Below the pieces are notes generated by a model that made no database searches, was not told the origin of the DNA, and was given only the letters and a program-made list of their open reading frames with translations. DNA of 54,692 nt. It comes from Bacteroidota bacterium. GTDB lineage: Bacteria; Bacteroidota; Bacteroidia; Flavobacteriales; Weeksellaceae. Where the stretch lies: contig JAEZYN010000083.1 of the NCBI GenBank assembly GCA_023419095.1, positions 1 through 54,692 on the forward strand, read 5' to 3'. The position numbers and the translations under genes are program-made. Below, one piece after another: positions 1 to 8,079 of this stretch (positions are counted from its first letter, which is position 1; each line of letters starts with the position of its first letter).

Positions 1-1875
1 GGTGCAAACCACACATTCTCTATGAGCCTTGAAGGTACTGGCCAGAACGTGGAACCAGGATCAGGATCTACGATTATGGGTTATGCCGGTATTACGGGAG
101 CAACTGATGTTCAGCCGCATTCTGATGCGTATTTCCACATCAATTCGATCGTTCAGGTTCAGACAAATCTTGCAAGCAAGACTTGTGACATCGAAACTGT
201 CGTGGCAAACAACCCGCCTGTAGTTACAGCATTACCAGACGTTACGATTCCGAAAAGCACTGCTTTTGTTCTTACCGCTCAGGCTACAGATGCTGAAGGA
301 GATCCGTTAACGTACACCTGGGAGCAGGTAGATAATGCGACAACCACGACTACGATCTCTAACTTAGGTACACTTACAAACGGTCCTACCTTCAGATCCT
401 GGACTCCAACCCCAAGCCCGACAAGATATTTCCCTAAGCTTTCGACTGTACTTGCAGGAAATCTTAAAAATAACGCAGATTGGGAAGCAGTTTCTACGGT
501 AGCAAGAGTTCAGAACTTCAAAGTAACTGTGAGAGATAATAACGCTGATGTTACCCAAAAACAAAGTCAAAGTGCTAACCAAAAGGTAACTGTAAGTGCC
601 AACGGGCCATTTAAAATTACTTCTACAAAAGTTTACAACAACGCGCCAGGTCCATTGACTTGGGATGTAGTAGGAACCAATGCTGCGCCTTTCAACGTAG
701 CTAACGTAAAAATAGATTACACAACGGACAATGGCGCAACATGGAATGTGCTGAGCGCTTCTACGCCTAACGATGGTTCAGAGGATTTCTCATTCGCTAC
801 ATTCGCTACCAATACTGCACTTAAAGTAAGAATCTCTGCGATCGGTAACGTATTCTATGCGGTAGCTCCGGTTACAGTTTCTGCAATCGTAGCTTGTGAT
901 GGTACAGCTCCTGCAGGTCTAACTGTTTCTACAGTGACAACAGTAGGTGCAACCGTAACTTGGGATCCGGTAGCGTCTGCAACTTATGTGGTACGATACA
1001 AGAAAACATCTGATACTACATGGACTACAGTTCCTGTAACGACTAATACATACACTATTACCGGTCTTGAAGAAGGTGTTGCTTATGATGTTCAGGTAGC
1101 TGCAGTTTGCTCTGGAACCACCGGTTCTTTCACGTCTACTACAAGCTTCACTACGCAAATGCTTGCATACTGTACTTTGACTTCTACAAACGCATCTGAC
1201 GAGTATATCTCTAAAGTAGAGGTAGCAGCAGAAGGTGCTTTGGGAATGACCAGCAACTCCGGTGCAACTACCTACACCAACTATTCTACAGATCCTACAA
1301 GACTTGTGAATTTGGCTAAAGGAACAAATAACAATACCATTACAGTAACTAAAGCCTGGGCAGGTACACAGTACAACGAAGCGGTAACTGTTTGGATCGA
1401 TTTTGACCGTAGCGGAACTTATGACAATGACGAAATAGTGATGTCAACTTCAGCAGATAAACTGAACCCTGTATCTGATACATTCTCGGTACCTGCAGAT
1501 GCTTACACCGGTGACAAAACCGTTGGTATGCGCGTGGCGCTGCGTTTCAGCACACCACAAACCACTCCTTGCGGTACTTACACGTATGGTGAAGTGGAAG
1601 ATTATGCCGTGAAGATCTCTGCTACACTGGGTGTGAATGACAATGTGAAAGCTAACGCAGTACAGGTTTATCCAAACCCTGCGATTGATCTGCTTAATGT
1701 TACTAAAGTTTCGGACAGAGCAACCTACACCATCTACAACATGGCTGGTCAGGCAGTTTCTAAAGGAAAAGTAATCGGTAACAAAGTTCAGGTTTCTCAG
1801 TTAGCCAAAGGTGTTTATACTATCTCCGTGAACAACGAAGGTGAAGTAAGCCAGGTGAAATTCATCAAAAAATAA
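1..1875 (+). CDS. Reprolysin-like zinc metalloprotease, T9SS-secreted (5' end outside window)
   Basis: The frame is open from base 1, so the true start lies upstream. The first residues, GANHTFS, carry what should be the third zinc-ligand histidine of the extended metzincin motif HExxHxxGxxH. About 20 residues later comes STIMGYAG, the Met-turn. The segment NVEPGSGSTIMGYAGITG is typical of flavobacterial reprolysin-like (M12-type) secreted peptidases. After the catalytic remnant come a cadherin/PKD-like segment (NPPVV...DPLTYTWEQVD), an FN3 domain at about residues 300-385, a GEVED domain ending GEVEDYAVKI at about 540, and a T9SS type A sorting domain (VYPNPAIDLLN...LAKGVYTI, ending KFIKK). 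The protein should be exported by Sec and then T9SS. The HExxH residues themselves are outside the window, so activity cannot be judged here. A strong hairpin terminator follows. Confidence 0.93.
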   Translation, partial: GANHTFSMSLEGTGQNVEPGSGSTIMGYAGITGATDVQPHSDAYFHINSIVQVQTNLASKTCDIETVVANNPPVVTALPDVTIPKSTAFVLTAQATDAEGDPLTYTWEQVDNATTTTTISNLGTLTNGPTFRSWTPTPSPTRYFPKLSTVLAGNLKNNADWEAVSTVARVQNFKVTVRDNNADVTQKQSQSANQKVTVSANGPFKITSTKVYNNAPGPLTWDVVGTNAAPFNVANVKIDYTTDNGATWNVLSASTPNDGSEDFSFATFATNTALKVRISAIGNVFYAVAPVTVSAIVACDGTAPAGLTVSTVTTVGATVTWDPVASATYVVRYKKTSDTTWTTVPVTTNTYTITGLEEGVAYDVQVAAVCSGTTGSFTSTTSFTTQMLAYCTLTSTNASDEYISKVEVAAEGALGMTSNSGATTYTNYSTDPTRLVNLAKGTNNNTITVTKAWAGTQYNEAVTVWIDFDRSGTYDNDEIVMSTSADKLNPVSDTFSVPADAYTGDKTVGMRVALRFSTPQTTPCGTYTYGEVEDYAVKISATLGVNDNVKANAVQVYPNPAIDLLNVTKVSDRATYTIYNMAGQAVSKGKVIGNKVQVSQLAKGVYTISVNNEGEVSQVKFIKK

Positions 1876-1896
1876 ACCTGATTTTTTAATCAACTG

Positions 1897-1927
1897 AATC
1901 CCCGGAATACCACCGGGGATTTTTTGT
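1897..1927 (+). terminator. Rho-independent terminator after the metalloprotease
   Basis: A 9-bp perfect stem (AATCCCCGG / CCGGGGATT) with a 7-nt loop is followed by a run of T. It sits about 20 nt after the stop codon. Confidence 0.9.
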
Positions 1928-2038
1928 GCCCTACCTCTCCAGCGGAATTATTTCGTTTTATAATATTTATCGAATATTTTAACCAAACTTTAACCTCATC
2001 CACATTACGGTAAAACGCGAACTGAACCAAAATTGAAT

Positions 2039-2046
2039 TATTTTTG
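2039..2046 (+). promoter_or_regulatory. Putative Bacteroidota -7 element for the 270-aa gene
   Basis: TATTTTTG fits TAnnTTTG. It lies only about 8 nt before the ATG at 2055, implying a very short leader. No convincing upstream TTG box is seen. Confidence 0.35.
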
Positions 2047-2054
2047 TCAGCTAT

Positions 2055-2867
2055 ATGAAAAAGTTTCTGCTGCTTTCCGCAGTTTTGTTTTTAAATTTTA
2101 TCCGGGCGCAATACTTTTCCGGTGAAATCATTATACGTGACAACTCCGTATTCTATCTGAACCAAGTGTATGTTACCAATCTTACGTCCCAAAGTACCGT
2201 TTATACCGATTATTTTGGAACTTTTAAGATTCCCGCAAAGCCAGGCGACATTATCCGGTTTACGTCAATTGTTACAGACAGGAAAGATGTAAAGGTTACC
2301 GAAACGGACCTTCAGAACAGCGAGAACTTTGTGGAATTAAAAATTGCCTATTACGATATCCAGGAGGTGGTGATAAGTAAATTCAAACCTACCGGAAACT
2401 TGCGCAAAGACGTGTCATCACTGAAATCAGCCGAGAAAACCCTCGCGTTGCAGCAAATGATTGGCCTGCCCGTACCGAAAGGTGACGGTACGCCTCCGCA
2501 GCTCCCCGTCGCCGGACTGTCAGGTGGCGGACTCACTTTCAGTCTTGAAAGTATTTATGATATACTTTCGGGCGAACGCAAAAAAAAGGAGAGGGCCGAG
2601 CAGTACGAACGGATGAATCTGGCTATAGCTAACATCAAAAAATACTACGGTACCGAATATTTTACAGCATTAAAGATACCGGAGCATCTGATAGACAATT
2701 TCCTGCAGTTCGTGTACACCTCCGAAACTTTGACACCTTATGTACAGAGCGGAAATTATGAGGCGGTGGCTGTTTATCTGGAAAAATATCTGCCCATCTA
2801 TCAGCGCAGGCTGCGGAATTCAAGTTTAATGGTAGGGACATACCAGCAGGATGATATCAGAAAATAA
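2055..2867 (+). CDS. Secreted protein with an N-terminal carboxypeptidase-regulatory-like beta domain
   Basis: The 270-aa product has a Sec signal peptide (MKKFLLLSAVLFLNFIRAQ, cleavage after A-Q). Residues about 20-95 (GEIIIRDNSV, LNQVYVTNLTSQS, DYFGTFKIPAKPGDIIRFT) resemble the CarboxypepD_reg-like beta-sandwich common at the N termini of Bacteroidota outer-membrane-associated proteins. The rest is helical and charged, with a basic ERKKKERAEQYERMN stretch around residue 175. There is no T9SS domain, lipobox or barrel. It probably acts in the periplasm or at the inner face of the outer membrane; its role is unknown. It appears monocistronic or loosely linked to the following gene, about 95 nt downstream. 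Confidence 0.82.
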   Translation: MKKFLLLSAVLFLNFIRAQYFSGEIIIRDNSVFYLNQVYVTNLTSQSTVYTDYFGTFKIPAKPGDIIRFTSIVTDRKDVKVTETDLQNSENFVELKIAYYDIQEVVISKFKPTGNLRKDVSSLKSAEKTLALQQMIGLPVPKGDGTPPQLPVAGLSGGGLTFSLESIYDILSGERKKKERAEQYERMNLAIANIKKYYGTEYFTALKIPEHLIDNFLQFVYTSETLTPYVQSGNYEAVAVYLEKYLPIYQRRLRNSSLMVGTYQQDDIRK

Positions 2868-2963
2868 GTTCTGAGCAATTGCCTTTGCTTAAAATGCCTT
2901 TTGATACAAGGCGATTATTTGCTATATTTAAAATCGTTTTCACAAATGATGATTTATAAATAG

Positions 2964-3737
2964 ATGATTTCAGCCAAAAGATTATTCTTCGCGCTCACTT
3001 TGCTGCTTGTAGGTTTATTGCCTGCACAGCAAAAGAAAAAGGACTATTCAAACATTCTGCGCAGCACGAACATTTACGAAATTGATGCCTACCTGCGTGA
3101 CGCACATCCTGATGATCCGAAGCGCTCTGTTCTGAAGCCGCGCCTCGTAAAGATGTTGAAAGAATACATTAAAAATGCGCATCCTGCCGATCAGCGCGTG
3201 AAAGATTTTCAGGAAAAAATTGCGCTTCTTCGCCGAAAACCTTCCACCCGTATAAGTTTTGATGAAATGAACGAAATCATCAGGCAGAAACAAATTGCAA
3301 AATACAAAGAACTGCTTCAGGCAAAAGCCGGCACTTACATTACTAAGGTATATGGCCCCACACAAACCAGTGCAGAAACTGCTTCCGGCTATGAGGATAC
3401 CGAGCGGGAAGAATTTGATATGCTCATGAAGGTGAATCCTGTAAAGCATAAAAACAACACCGTGAAAGTCCTCAATGCACTGTTTGACAATGATCCGCAC
3501 AGCAAAGAAAGCATCGTACTTATTGAAAACAGGTCTACCTGCAACATGATCATGCGCATCGAAGGCGTCGGAAATACCAAATACCGGCTGGCCGTGCCTG
3601 CGCAAAGCGACAACACCATTGTAATATCGAAGGGCGACTATCTGTTCTCGAGCCTGGTTTGCGGCGCACAATATGCCTCGCAAAAGACCGTACAGAAGGC
3701 GATTATGGTATCGCTGGGTGACGCCGGCAACAAGTGA
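2964..3737 (+). CDS. DUF6759-like secreted protein, long paralogue
   Basis: The 257-aa product has a signal peptide (MISAKRLFFALTLLLVGLLPAQQ). Residues about 24-150 are basic and helical. The C-terminal ~110 residues form the conserved domain: EFDMLMKVNPVKHKNNTVKVLNALFDNDP, then ENRSTCNMIMRIEG, then SKGDYLFSSLVCGAQYASQKTVQKAIMVSL. The same domain makes up most of the protein at 4499-5026, on the other side of trmB, so the two are paralogues. From memory this domain is DUF6759 of Chryseobacterium-type genomes, with no known function; the name is unverified. Two conserved cysteines (in STCN and VCGA) could form a disulfide in the periplasm. This copy has an extra N-terminal region that the short copy lacks. 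Confidence 0.82.
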   Translation: MISAKRLFFALTLLLVGLLPAQQKKKDYSNILRSTNIYEIDAYLRDAHPDDPKRSVLKPRLVKMLKEYIKNAHPADQRVKDFQEKIALLRRKPSTRISFDEMNEIIRQKQIAKYKELLQAKAGTYITKVYGPTQTSAETASGYEDTEREEFDMLMKVNPVKHKNNTVKVLNALFDNDPHSKESIVLIENRSTCNMIMRIEGVGNTKYRLAVPAQSDNTIVISKGDYLFSSLVCGAQYASQKTVQKAIMVSLGDAGNK

Positions 3738-3779
3738 TATTAAAGGCTTACAATTTTTAAAGCTTCAGACAATTTTATC

Positions 3780-3787
3780 TATTTTTG
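3780..3787 (+). promoter_or_regulatory. Putative -7 element for trmB
   Basis: TATTTTTG matches TAnnTTTG, 21 nt before the trmB start. No upstream TTG at the usual distance is obvious. Confidence 0.45.
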
Positions 3788-3808
3788 TACGTTTTTGATT
3801 TGTAAAAA

Positions 3809-4483
3809 ATGGGTAAAAATAAGCAGGCGCGTTTCGACGAGAACAGAATTCTTCCAAATGTTTTTCAACCGACCAGAGAAGAGGCTCTTGGTGGCTATCA
3901 TTTAAAAGGGAAATGGCGCACTGAAGTCTTCAAAAATGACCATCCGGTGGTTTTGGAGCTGGGTTGCGGCAAGGGAGAATATTCTGTGGGTCTTGCGAAG
4001 GCTTTTCCTGAAAAGAATTTTATCGGTGTTGACATCAAGGGCGCCCGCTTTTGGTTCGGAGCCAAAGAAGCTGTAGGAAAGAATCTTTCAAATGTCGCAT
4101 TCCTGCGTACACAGATCGAACTTATCGACGGTTTTTTTGATAAAGATGAGGTAGACGAAATCTGGATCACATTTCCGGATCCGCAGATCAAATACCGCCG
4201 CACCAAACACCGCATGACGCATCCCGACTTTTTGGAACGTTACAAAAAGATACTGAAACCTGAAGGCATAATGCATCTGAAAACTGATTCGGAGTTTCTG
4301 CATGGCTATACTTTAGGTTTGCTGCAGGGACGCGGACACGAAATTATTTCAGCCCATCATGATATTTACGGCGCGCCGGAGTATGATCCGGGAACGCCGC
4401 TGCTGCGGGAAATAAAAACTTATTATGAGGGATTGTTTTCGGCGAAAGGGAAAACTATTACTTACATCAAATTCAAAATCTAA
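3809..4483 (+). CDS. trmB: tRNA (guanine-N7-)-methyltransferase TrmB
   Basis: The 224-aa product is a class I SAM-dependent methyltransferase that makes m7G46 in the variable loop of tRNA. Visible motifs are the SAM-binding loop VLELGCGKGEYSVGLA at about residues 47-62, the acidic strand-2 end GVDIKGAR at about 74-81, and the family signature ITFPDPQIKYRRTKHRMTHP at about 119-138. It ends with TYIKFKI, and the length is normal. It is a housekeeping cytosolic enzyme. The next gene (4499) follows after 15 nt, so the pair may be co-transcribed although the products look unrelated. Confidence 0.95.
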   Translation: MGKNKQARFDENRILPNVFQPTREEALGGYHLKGKWRTEVFKNDHPVVLELGCGKGEYSVGLAKAFPEKNFIGVDIKGARFWFGAKEAVGKNLSNVAFLRTQIELIDGFFDKDEVDEIWITFPDPQIKYRRTKHRMTHPDFLERYKKILKPEGIMHLKTDSEFLHGYTLGLLQGRGHEIISAHHDIYGAPEYDPGTPLLREIKTYYEGLFSAKGKTITYIKFKI

Positions 4484-4498
4484 CCTTTTATTTTTTTA

Positions 4499-5026
4499 AT
4501 GAAGAGAACACTTTTCGTGATTGCGCTTTCCGCAGTCAGCATGATTTCTGCCCAAAAATATCCGGCGGAAGTCTTGAACAGTCAGGACGCGGAGCCGGCC
4601 ACGCCAAAATTTGCAGCCGCTGCCATTAAAACAAACAATGCAGCTAATGCTGAAGAAGCCGAATTTACCCAGCTGATGACTTTAAGTTTAAAAGCACATC
4701 AACAAAAAACCGTGAAGCTGCTCAACCAGCTTTTCGACAATGACCCGACTAATAGGGAAGCGATATTACTCGTCCAAAACAATTCCGACTGTAACATGAT
4801 TATCCGCATAAAAGGAGCACAAAACTATGATCTTCCGGTCGCGGCACGTTCTGAAAACTCTGTGGTGGTAAGAAAGGGCAGCTATCAGCTTTCGGGCAAC
4901 GCGTGCAGCTCGAGGTATTCGTCTGCAAAAAGCATCCAGAAAAATATGCTGGTGACATTGAACAGTTCGGTGCCAAAGCTTGTGGGACCGAAATTTGCGC
5001 AGAATTCGCGGACGCCGCTTCGGTAA
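4499..5026 (+). CDS. DUF6759-like secreted protein, short paralogue
   Basis: The 175-aa product has a signal peptide (MKRTLFVIALSAVSMISAQ), a short Ala/Pro-rich linker, then the conserved domain: EFTQLMTLSLKAHQQKTVKLLNQLFDNDP, NNSDCNMIIRIKG, RKGSYQLSGNACSSRYSSAKSIQKNMLVTL. The two cysteines align with those of the 2964-3737 protein. It follows trmB by 15 nt and ends at a bidirectional terminator shared with rpsB on the other strand. Function unknown; it is probably periplasmic or exported. The family name is from memory. Confidence 0.83.
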   Translation: MKRTLFVIALSAVSMISAQKYPAEVLNSQDAEPATPKFAAAAIKTNNAANAEEAEFTQLMTLSLKAHQQKTVKLLNQLFDNDPTNREAILLVQNNSDCNMIIRIKGAQNYDLPVAARSENSVVVRKGSYQLSGNACSSRYSSAKSIQKNMLVTLNSSVPKLVGPKFAQNSRTPLR

Positions 5027-5070
5027 ATTTAATTTGTCTGAAAACGGCCAACTTTTATTATTTAAACAAA

Positions 5071-5098
5071 AAAAGCTCAGAAATAAATCTGAGCTTTT
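5071..5098. terminator. Bidirectional terminator between the DUF6759-like gene and rpsB
   Basis: An 11-bp perfect stem (AAAAGCTCAGA / TCTGAGCTTTT) with loop AATAAA lies between convergent genes. It has T-rich flanks reading in both directions. Confidence 0.9.
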
Positions 5099-5117
5099 CT
5101 TTATTTAAGATAAAATC

Positions 5118-5885
5118 TTACTCTGCAGCATTGTCGAAATCTGCATCAGCATCAGCTGATACTTTTTCGCCTTCTTCTTTAGATTTTTCTTTGTCTGCTT
5201 TTCTTTGAGAAAGACCGTCTTTGATAGAATCTGAAACTACGCTCAGGATCATATCGATAGACTTAGAAGCATCATCATTTCCTGGGATTACGTAATCTAC
5301 TTTACGCGGATCTGAGTTTGTATCTACGATACCGAACACAGGGATACCCAATTTTTTCGCTTCAGTTACCGCGATGTGCTCTCTCATGATATCTACTACG
5401 AAAATAGCTGAAGGAAGCCTTACCATGTCAGAGATAGAACCTAAGTTTTTCTCAAGGTTAGCTCTTTGACGGTCAACCTGAAGTCTTTCTTTTTTAGATA
5501 AAGTTTCGAAAGTACCGTCTTTCTTCATTTTATCAATCTGGTTCATTTTCTTTACAGCCTTACGGATGGTAACGAAGTTCGTCAGCATACCGCCTGGCCA
5601 TCTTTCAGTGATATAAGGCATATTAAGGTCAGCAGCGTGTTTTGCCACTACTTCTTTCGCCTGCTTTTTAGTAGCTACGAAAAGAACTTTTTTGCCTGCA
5701 GAGGTGATTTTTTCCAAAGCTGAACAAGCTTCGTCAAGTTTCACTGCTGTTTTATGTAAGTCTACGATGTGAATACCGTTTTTCTCCATGAAGATGTATG
5801 GAGCCATATTTGGGTTCCACTTACGGGTCATGTGACCGAAGTGTACGCCTGCCTCTAAAAGGTCTTTAACATTTGCTTTTGCCAT
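5118..5885 (-). CDS. rpsB: 30S ribosomal protein S2 (uS2)
   Basis: The 255-aa product starts MAKANVKDLLEAGVHFGHMTRKWNPNM, the standard S2 N terminus. Further family landmarks are the KKVLFVATKKQAKE stretch, ERWPGGMLTNF, and the C-terminal VFGIVDTNSDPRKVDYVIPGNDDA. It ends with an acidic tail (DADADFDNAAE), usual in Bacteroidota. The gene lies about 200 nt downstream of rpsI in the same direction. No tsf follows: transcription runs straight into the shared terminator. Confidence 0.98.
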   Translation of the reverse strand: MAKANVKDLLEAGVHFGHMTRKWNPNMAPYIFMEKNGIHIVDLHKTAVKLDEACSALEKITSAGKKVLFVATKKQAKEVVAKHAADLNMPYITERWPGGMLTNFVTIRKAVKKMNQIDKMKKDGTFETLSKKERLQVDRQRANLEKNLGSISDMVRLPSAIFVVDIMREHIAVTEAKKLGIPVFGIVDTNSDPRKVDYVIPGNDDASKSIDMILSVVSDSIKDGLSQRKADKEKSKEEGEKVSADADADFDNAAE

Positions 5886-6086
5886 GTCGCTTTTTTGTTT
5901 TTAGTTTACGTTCCGCTATTCTGCAAACAACAATTTCTTTAGATGGGAGAAATGTTTGGGTGCTAAACTAAACGGGGCATTTTGTTAAGCTTTCGGCTTT
6001 AGGCTATACGCTTTAAGCTTTCAAGCGGTTTAATAATTTGTAGGAATTTAAGCCTAATGCATATTGCATACAGCTTATAGCAACTC
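5886..6086. other. Spacer between rpsI and rpsB with degenerate imperfect repeats
   Basis: This 200-nt spacer has no ORF. Around 5985-6085 it contains several variants of AGCTTT, GGCTTTAGGC, GCTATACGC and GCATATTGCATAC, giving a patchwork of short imperfect direct and inverted repeats (for example AAGCTTTCGGCTTT and TTAAGCTTTCAAGC). No clear promoter was found for rpsB. Confidence 0.4.
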
Positions 6087-6473
6087 TTAACGTTTTGAGA
6101 ACTGGAATCTCTTTCTTGCTTTTTTCTGACCCGGTTTCTTTCTTTCTACCATTCTTGCATCTCTGGTAAGAAGACCGTGAGGCTTAAGCAATAATCTGAA
6201 TTCTTCGTTGATCTCGCACAGAGCGCGTGATACACCAAGTCTGATGGCTTCTGCCTGACCTGTGATACCGCCACCGAAAACATTCACGGTAACGTCATAC
6301 TGACCTGCAGTTTCTGTTAACAAGAAAGGCTGGTTTACTTTGTATACCAAAACATCAGTACCGAAGTATTCCTTAGAATCTTTTTTGTTAATAGTAATAA
6401 CGCCTGAGCCTGGTTTCACATAAACTCTTGCAACAGAAGTTTTTCTTCTTCCGATTTTGTGAACTACTGACAT
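6087..6473 (-). CDS. rpsI: 30S ribosomal protein S9 (uS9)
   Basis: The 128-aa product carries S9 landmarks: IGRRKTSVARVYVKPGSG near the N terminus, VFGGGITGQAEAIRLGVSRAL in the middle and the basic tail KKARKRFQFSKR that reaches the ribosomal P site. It starts 5 nt after the rplM stop, the conserved rplM-rpsI operon arrangement. Confidence 0.98.
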   Translation of the reverse strand: MSVVHKIGRRKTSVARVYVKPGSGVITINKKDSKEYFGTDVLVYKVNQPFLLTETAGQYDVTVNVFGGGITGQAEAIRLGVSRALCEINEEFRLLLKPHGLLTRDARMVERKKPGQKKARKRFQFSKR

Positions 6474-6478
6474 ATTAA

Positions 6479-6958
6479 TTATTTGATTTCGTTAATATTA
6501 ATAACTTTTGGCTGCTGAGCTTCGTGCTTGTGCTCTGTTCCTTCATACAGATAAAGGTTAGAGAAAAGGATAGATCCCAGTCTGTTTTTTGGAAGCATAC
6601 CTTTTACAGATTTTTCCAATACTTTTAGGGAGTCTTTCTTCTGAAGTTCGAGTGCAGTCATAGACTTCTGACCACCAGGGTAACCTGTATGCCAAATGTA
6701 AGACTTGTCAGCCCACTTGTTTCCGGAAAGGGTAATCTTTCCAGCATTCAAAACGATCACGTTATCTCCGCAGTCTGCGTGAGGCGTAAAATTCGTCTTG
6801 TGCTTTCCTCTCAAAATCTTTGCAACCTTCGAAGCCAATCGGCCAAGAGGCTGTCCTTCAGCGTCTACCACAACCCATTCTTTATTAGCGGTAGCTTTGT
6901 TAGCTGAAACGGTTTTGTAACTTAATGTATTCACACTTTTTCGTTTACGGTTAAACAT
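6479..6958 (-). CDS. rplM: 50S ribosomal protein L13 (uL13)
   Basis: The 159-aa product is recognised by WVVVDAEGQPLGRLASKVAKILRGKHK, the metal-free loop segment YIWHTGYPGGQKSMTA and KGMLPKNRLG. It is the first gene of the rplM-rpsI operon and has a consensus promoter just upstream. A short N-terminal extension (MFNRKRKSVNTLSYKTVSANKA) precedes the conserved start. An internal start is possible, but the promoter position fits the annotated ATG. Confidence 0.97.
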   Translation of the reverse strand: MFNRKRKSVNTLSYKTVSANKATANKEWVVVDAEGQPLGRLASKVAKILRGKHKTNFTPHADCGDNVIVLNAGKITLSGNKWADKSYIWHTGYPGGQKSMTALELQKKDSLKVLEKSVKGMLPKNRLGSILFSNLYLYEGTEHKHEAQQPKVININEIK

Positions 6959-6964
6959 AATTTT

Positions 6965-6977
6965 CCCTTAAAAAGGG
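6965..6977 (-). promoter_or_regulatory. Small hairpin at the 5' end of the rplM-rpsI mRNA
   Basis: In mRNA sense this reads CCCTT-TTT-AAGGG, a 5-bp stem with a 3-nt loop. It lies between the promoter and the rplM ATG. Ribosomal-protein leaders upstream of L13 genes are known in several bacterial groups, including Bacteroidota candidates. Whether this one is autoregulatory cannot be decided from the sequence. Confidence 0.4.
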
Positions 6978-6980
6978 TGT

Positions 6981-6989
6981 GCAAAGGTA
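6981..6989 (-). promoter_or_regulatory. Promoter -7 element of rplM-rpsI
   Basis: In the minus-strand sense this reads TACCTTTGC, a full match to TAnnTTTGC. The predicted mRNA leader is about 20 nt. Confidence 0.75.
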
Positions 6990-7166
6990 GAGATTTTATT
7001 TGAAACTGGAAATACTTGTTTAAAGATTTCGTAAGGATTTGAAAATCTTTGGTTTGATGACATTCAGGATGCTTGATTTTATTTAAAATCGGGCTGTTCC
7101 GGATCACTTTTCACTCAAAGAATTCTCCGCGTAAAAATACTTCGTCAAACGAAACCAGATTTTAAT

Positions 7167-7174
7167 TACATTTG
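7167..7174 (+). promoter_or_regulatory. Promoter -7 element of the small lipoprotein gene
   Basis: TACATTTG matches TAnnTTTG, 15 nt before the ATG at 7189. Confidence 0.55.
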
Positions 7175-7188
7175 GATTTTACATTCTA

Positions 7189-7575
7189 ATGATGAAAACT
7201 AGACTTTTGCGCCTGACGGTTCTAATGCTTGCATTCACCATGACATCGTGTGACCAAATTCTCGATAACTACTGGGATCGTAAAGCGCAGGAGCAGTACG
7301 TTTCACCGTACAAAGGCACCTATAAAGGAAATTATAGCGGCGACGAAGTGGGAACGATCACTATAGAAGTGGCCAAAAGCGGCAACATTTCTCTCACCAA
7401 AACATCACCTTTCGGTACTGAAGATTCTTTTTCGTTCGGCAAGGTGATGGACGACGGCTCGCTGTACTCGGTAAGATTGCAGTCGGGTTTTACGTTGCTT
7501 GGAAACCTGAATACGAAATCCGGCACCTGGAAAATGGGTGAATGGAATGGTAACTGGTCTGTGCTGAAGCAGTAA
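7189..7575 (+). CDS. Small lipoprotein of unknown function
   Basis: The 128-aa product has a lipoprotein signal peptide: MMKTRLLRLTVLMLAFTMTSCD, with Cys21 in a lipobox-like TMTSC. The mature part is a small predicted beta domain: YKGTYKGNYSGDEVGTITIEVAKSGNISL, FSFGKVMDDGSLYSVRLQSGFTLLGNL, GTWKMGEWNGNWSVLKQ. This recalls small lipocalin-like or beta-barrel lipoproteins, but I do not recognise a specific family. It stands alone between divergent and convergent neighbours. Confidence 0.8.
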   Translation: MMKTRLLRLTVLMLAFTMTSCDQILDNYWDRKAQEQYVSPYKGTYKGNYSGDEVGTITIEVAKSGNISLTKTSPFGTEDSFSFGKVMDDGSLYSVRLQSGFTLLGNLNTKSGTWKMGEWNGNWSVLKQ

Positions 7576-7622
7576 AGAACCCGTAATTGAGATTTTTTTT
7601 ATGGCAATTCCGTTGGAATAAT

Positions 7623-7955
7623 TTATTTCCTTAAAGATTTTGCCCGCCGGAAGCTCGCCAGCACATAATAGGCCACGAACACCATGGAAAACCGGATGAT
7701 CGCCGGCACCGCCAGCTCCGCATCGAAAATGAAAATACCCGCGACGAGAAGAACCGTCATTAATATAAATGAAATTCCAAGCTTCTGTATCAGCGTAAAT
7801 TGTTCGTCATCCAGATAATAGGCCATTCCCCACGCCGCGCCGAACGCAATTCCGTAGTAAAGATCCAGTGGCCAGCCCTCACTGCCCAGCAGGAAATAGT
7901 TGATTAAAAAACTTACCACCGTTCCGGCCAGAAAATAGAGTAGTGCGCGCTGCAT
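7623..7955 (-). CDS. Small integral membrane protein, four predicted helices
   Basis: The 110-aa product starts MQRALLYFLAGTVVSFLINYF. A longer reading could start at 8015, but a consensus -7 element (7970-7977) lies inside that extension, so the internal ATG is preferred. Hydrophobic stretches suggest four helices: LLYFLAGTVVSFLINYFL, YYGIAFGAAWGMAYYL, LGISFILMTVLLVAGIFIF and FSMVFVAYYVLASF. The end is basic (RRAKSLRK). Function not recognised. Confidence 0.7.
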   Translation of the reverse strand: MQRALLYFLAGTVVSFLINYFLLGSEGWPLDLYYGIAFGAAWGMAYYLDDEQFTLIQKLGISFILMTVLLVAGIFIFDAELAVPAIIRFSMVFVAYYVLASFRRAKSLRK

Positions 7956-7969
7956 AAAGAATGTTTGTA

Positions 7970-7977
7970 CAAAATTA
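7970..7977 (-). promoter_or_regulatory. Promoter -7 element of the small membrane protein gene
   Basis: In the minus-strand sense this reads TAATTTTG, matching TAnnTTTG, 14 nt before the chosen ATG. It argues against the upstream start. Confidence 0.6.
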
Positions 7978-8020
7978 ACGTTTTTTAAATTTACGGTGAA
8001 TGTCTTACGACGCATGCTTT

Positions 8021-8057
8021 AAAATAAAAAGTTGCCCACCGGAATACCGGCGGGCAA
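8021..8057 (-). terminator. Terminator of the ELWxxDGT T9SS gene
   Basis: The stem TTGCCCGCCGG / CCGGTGGGCAA (one G-T pair), loop TATT, is followed in the minus-strand sense by CTTTTTATTTT. It lies directly downstream of the 8080-10437 gene. Confidence 0.88.
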
Positions 8058-8079
8058 AACTATTCTAAATATCAAACTA

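Noticed and set aside
3048..3683. Minus-strand open frame of 211 codons opposite the long DUF6759-like gene
   Set aside because: The sense strand encodes a signal peptide and a domain conserved in a paralogue; the antisense product shows no family features.
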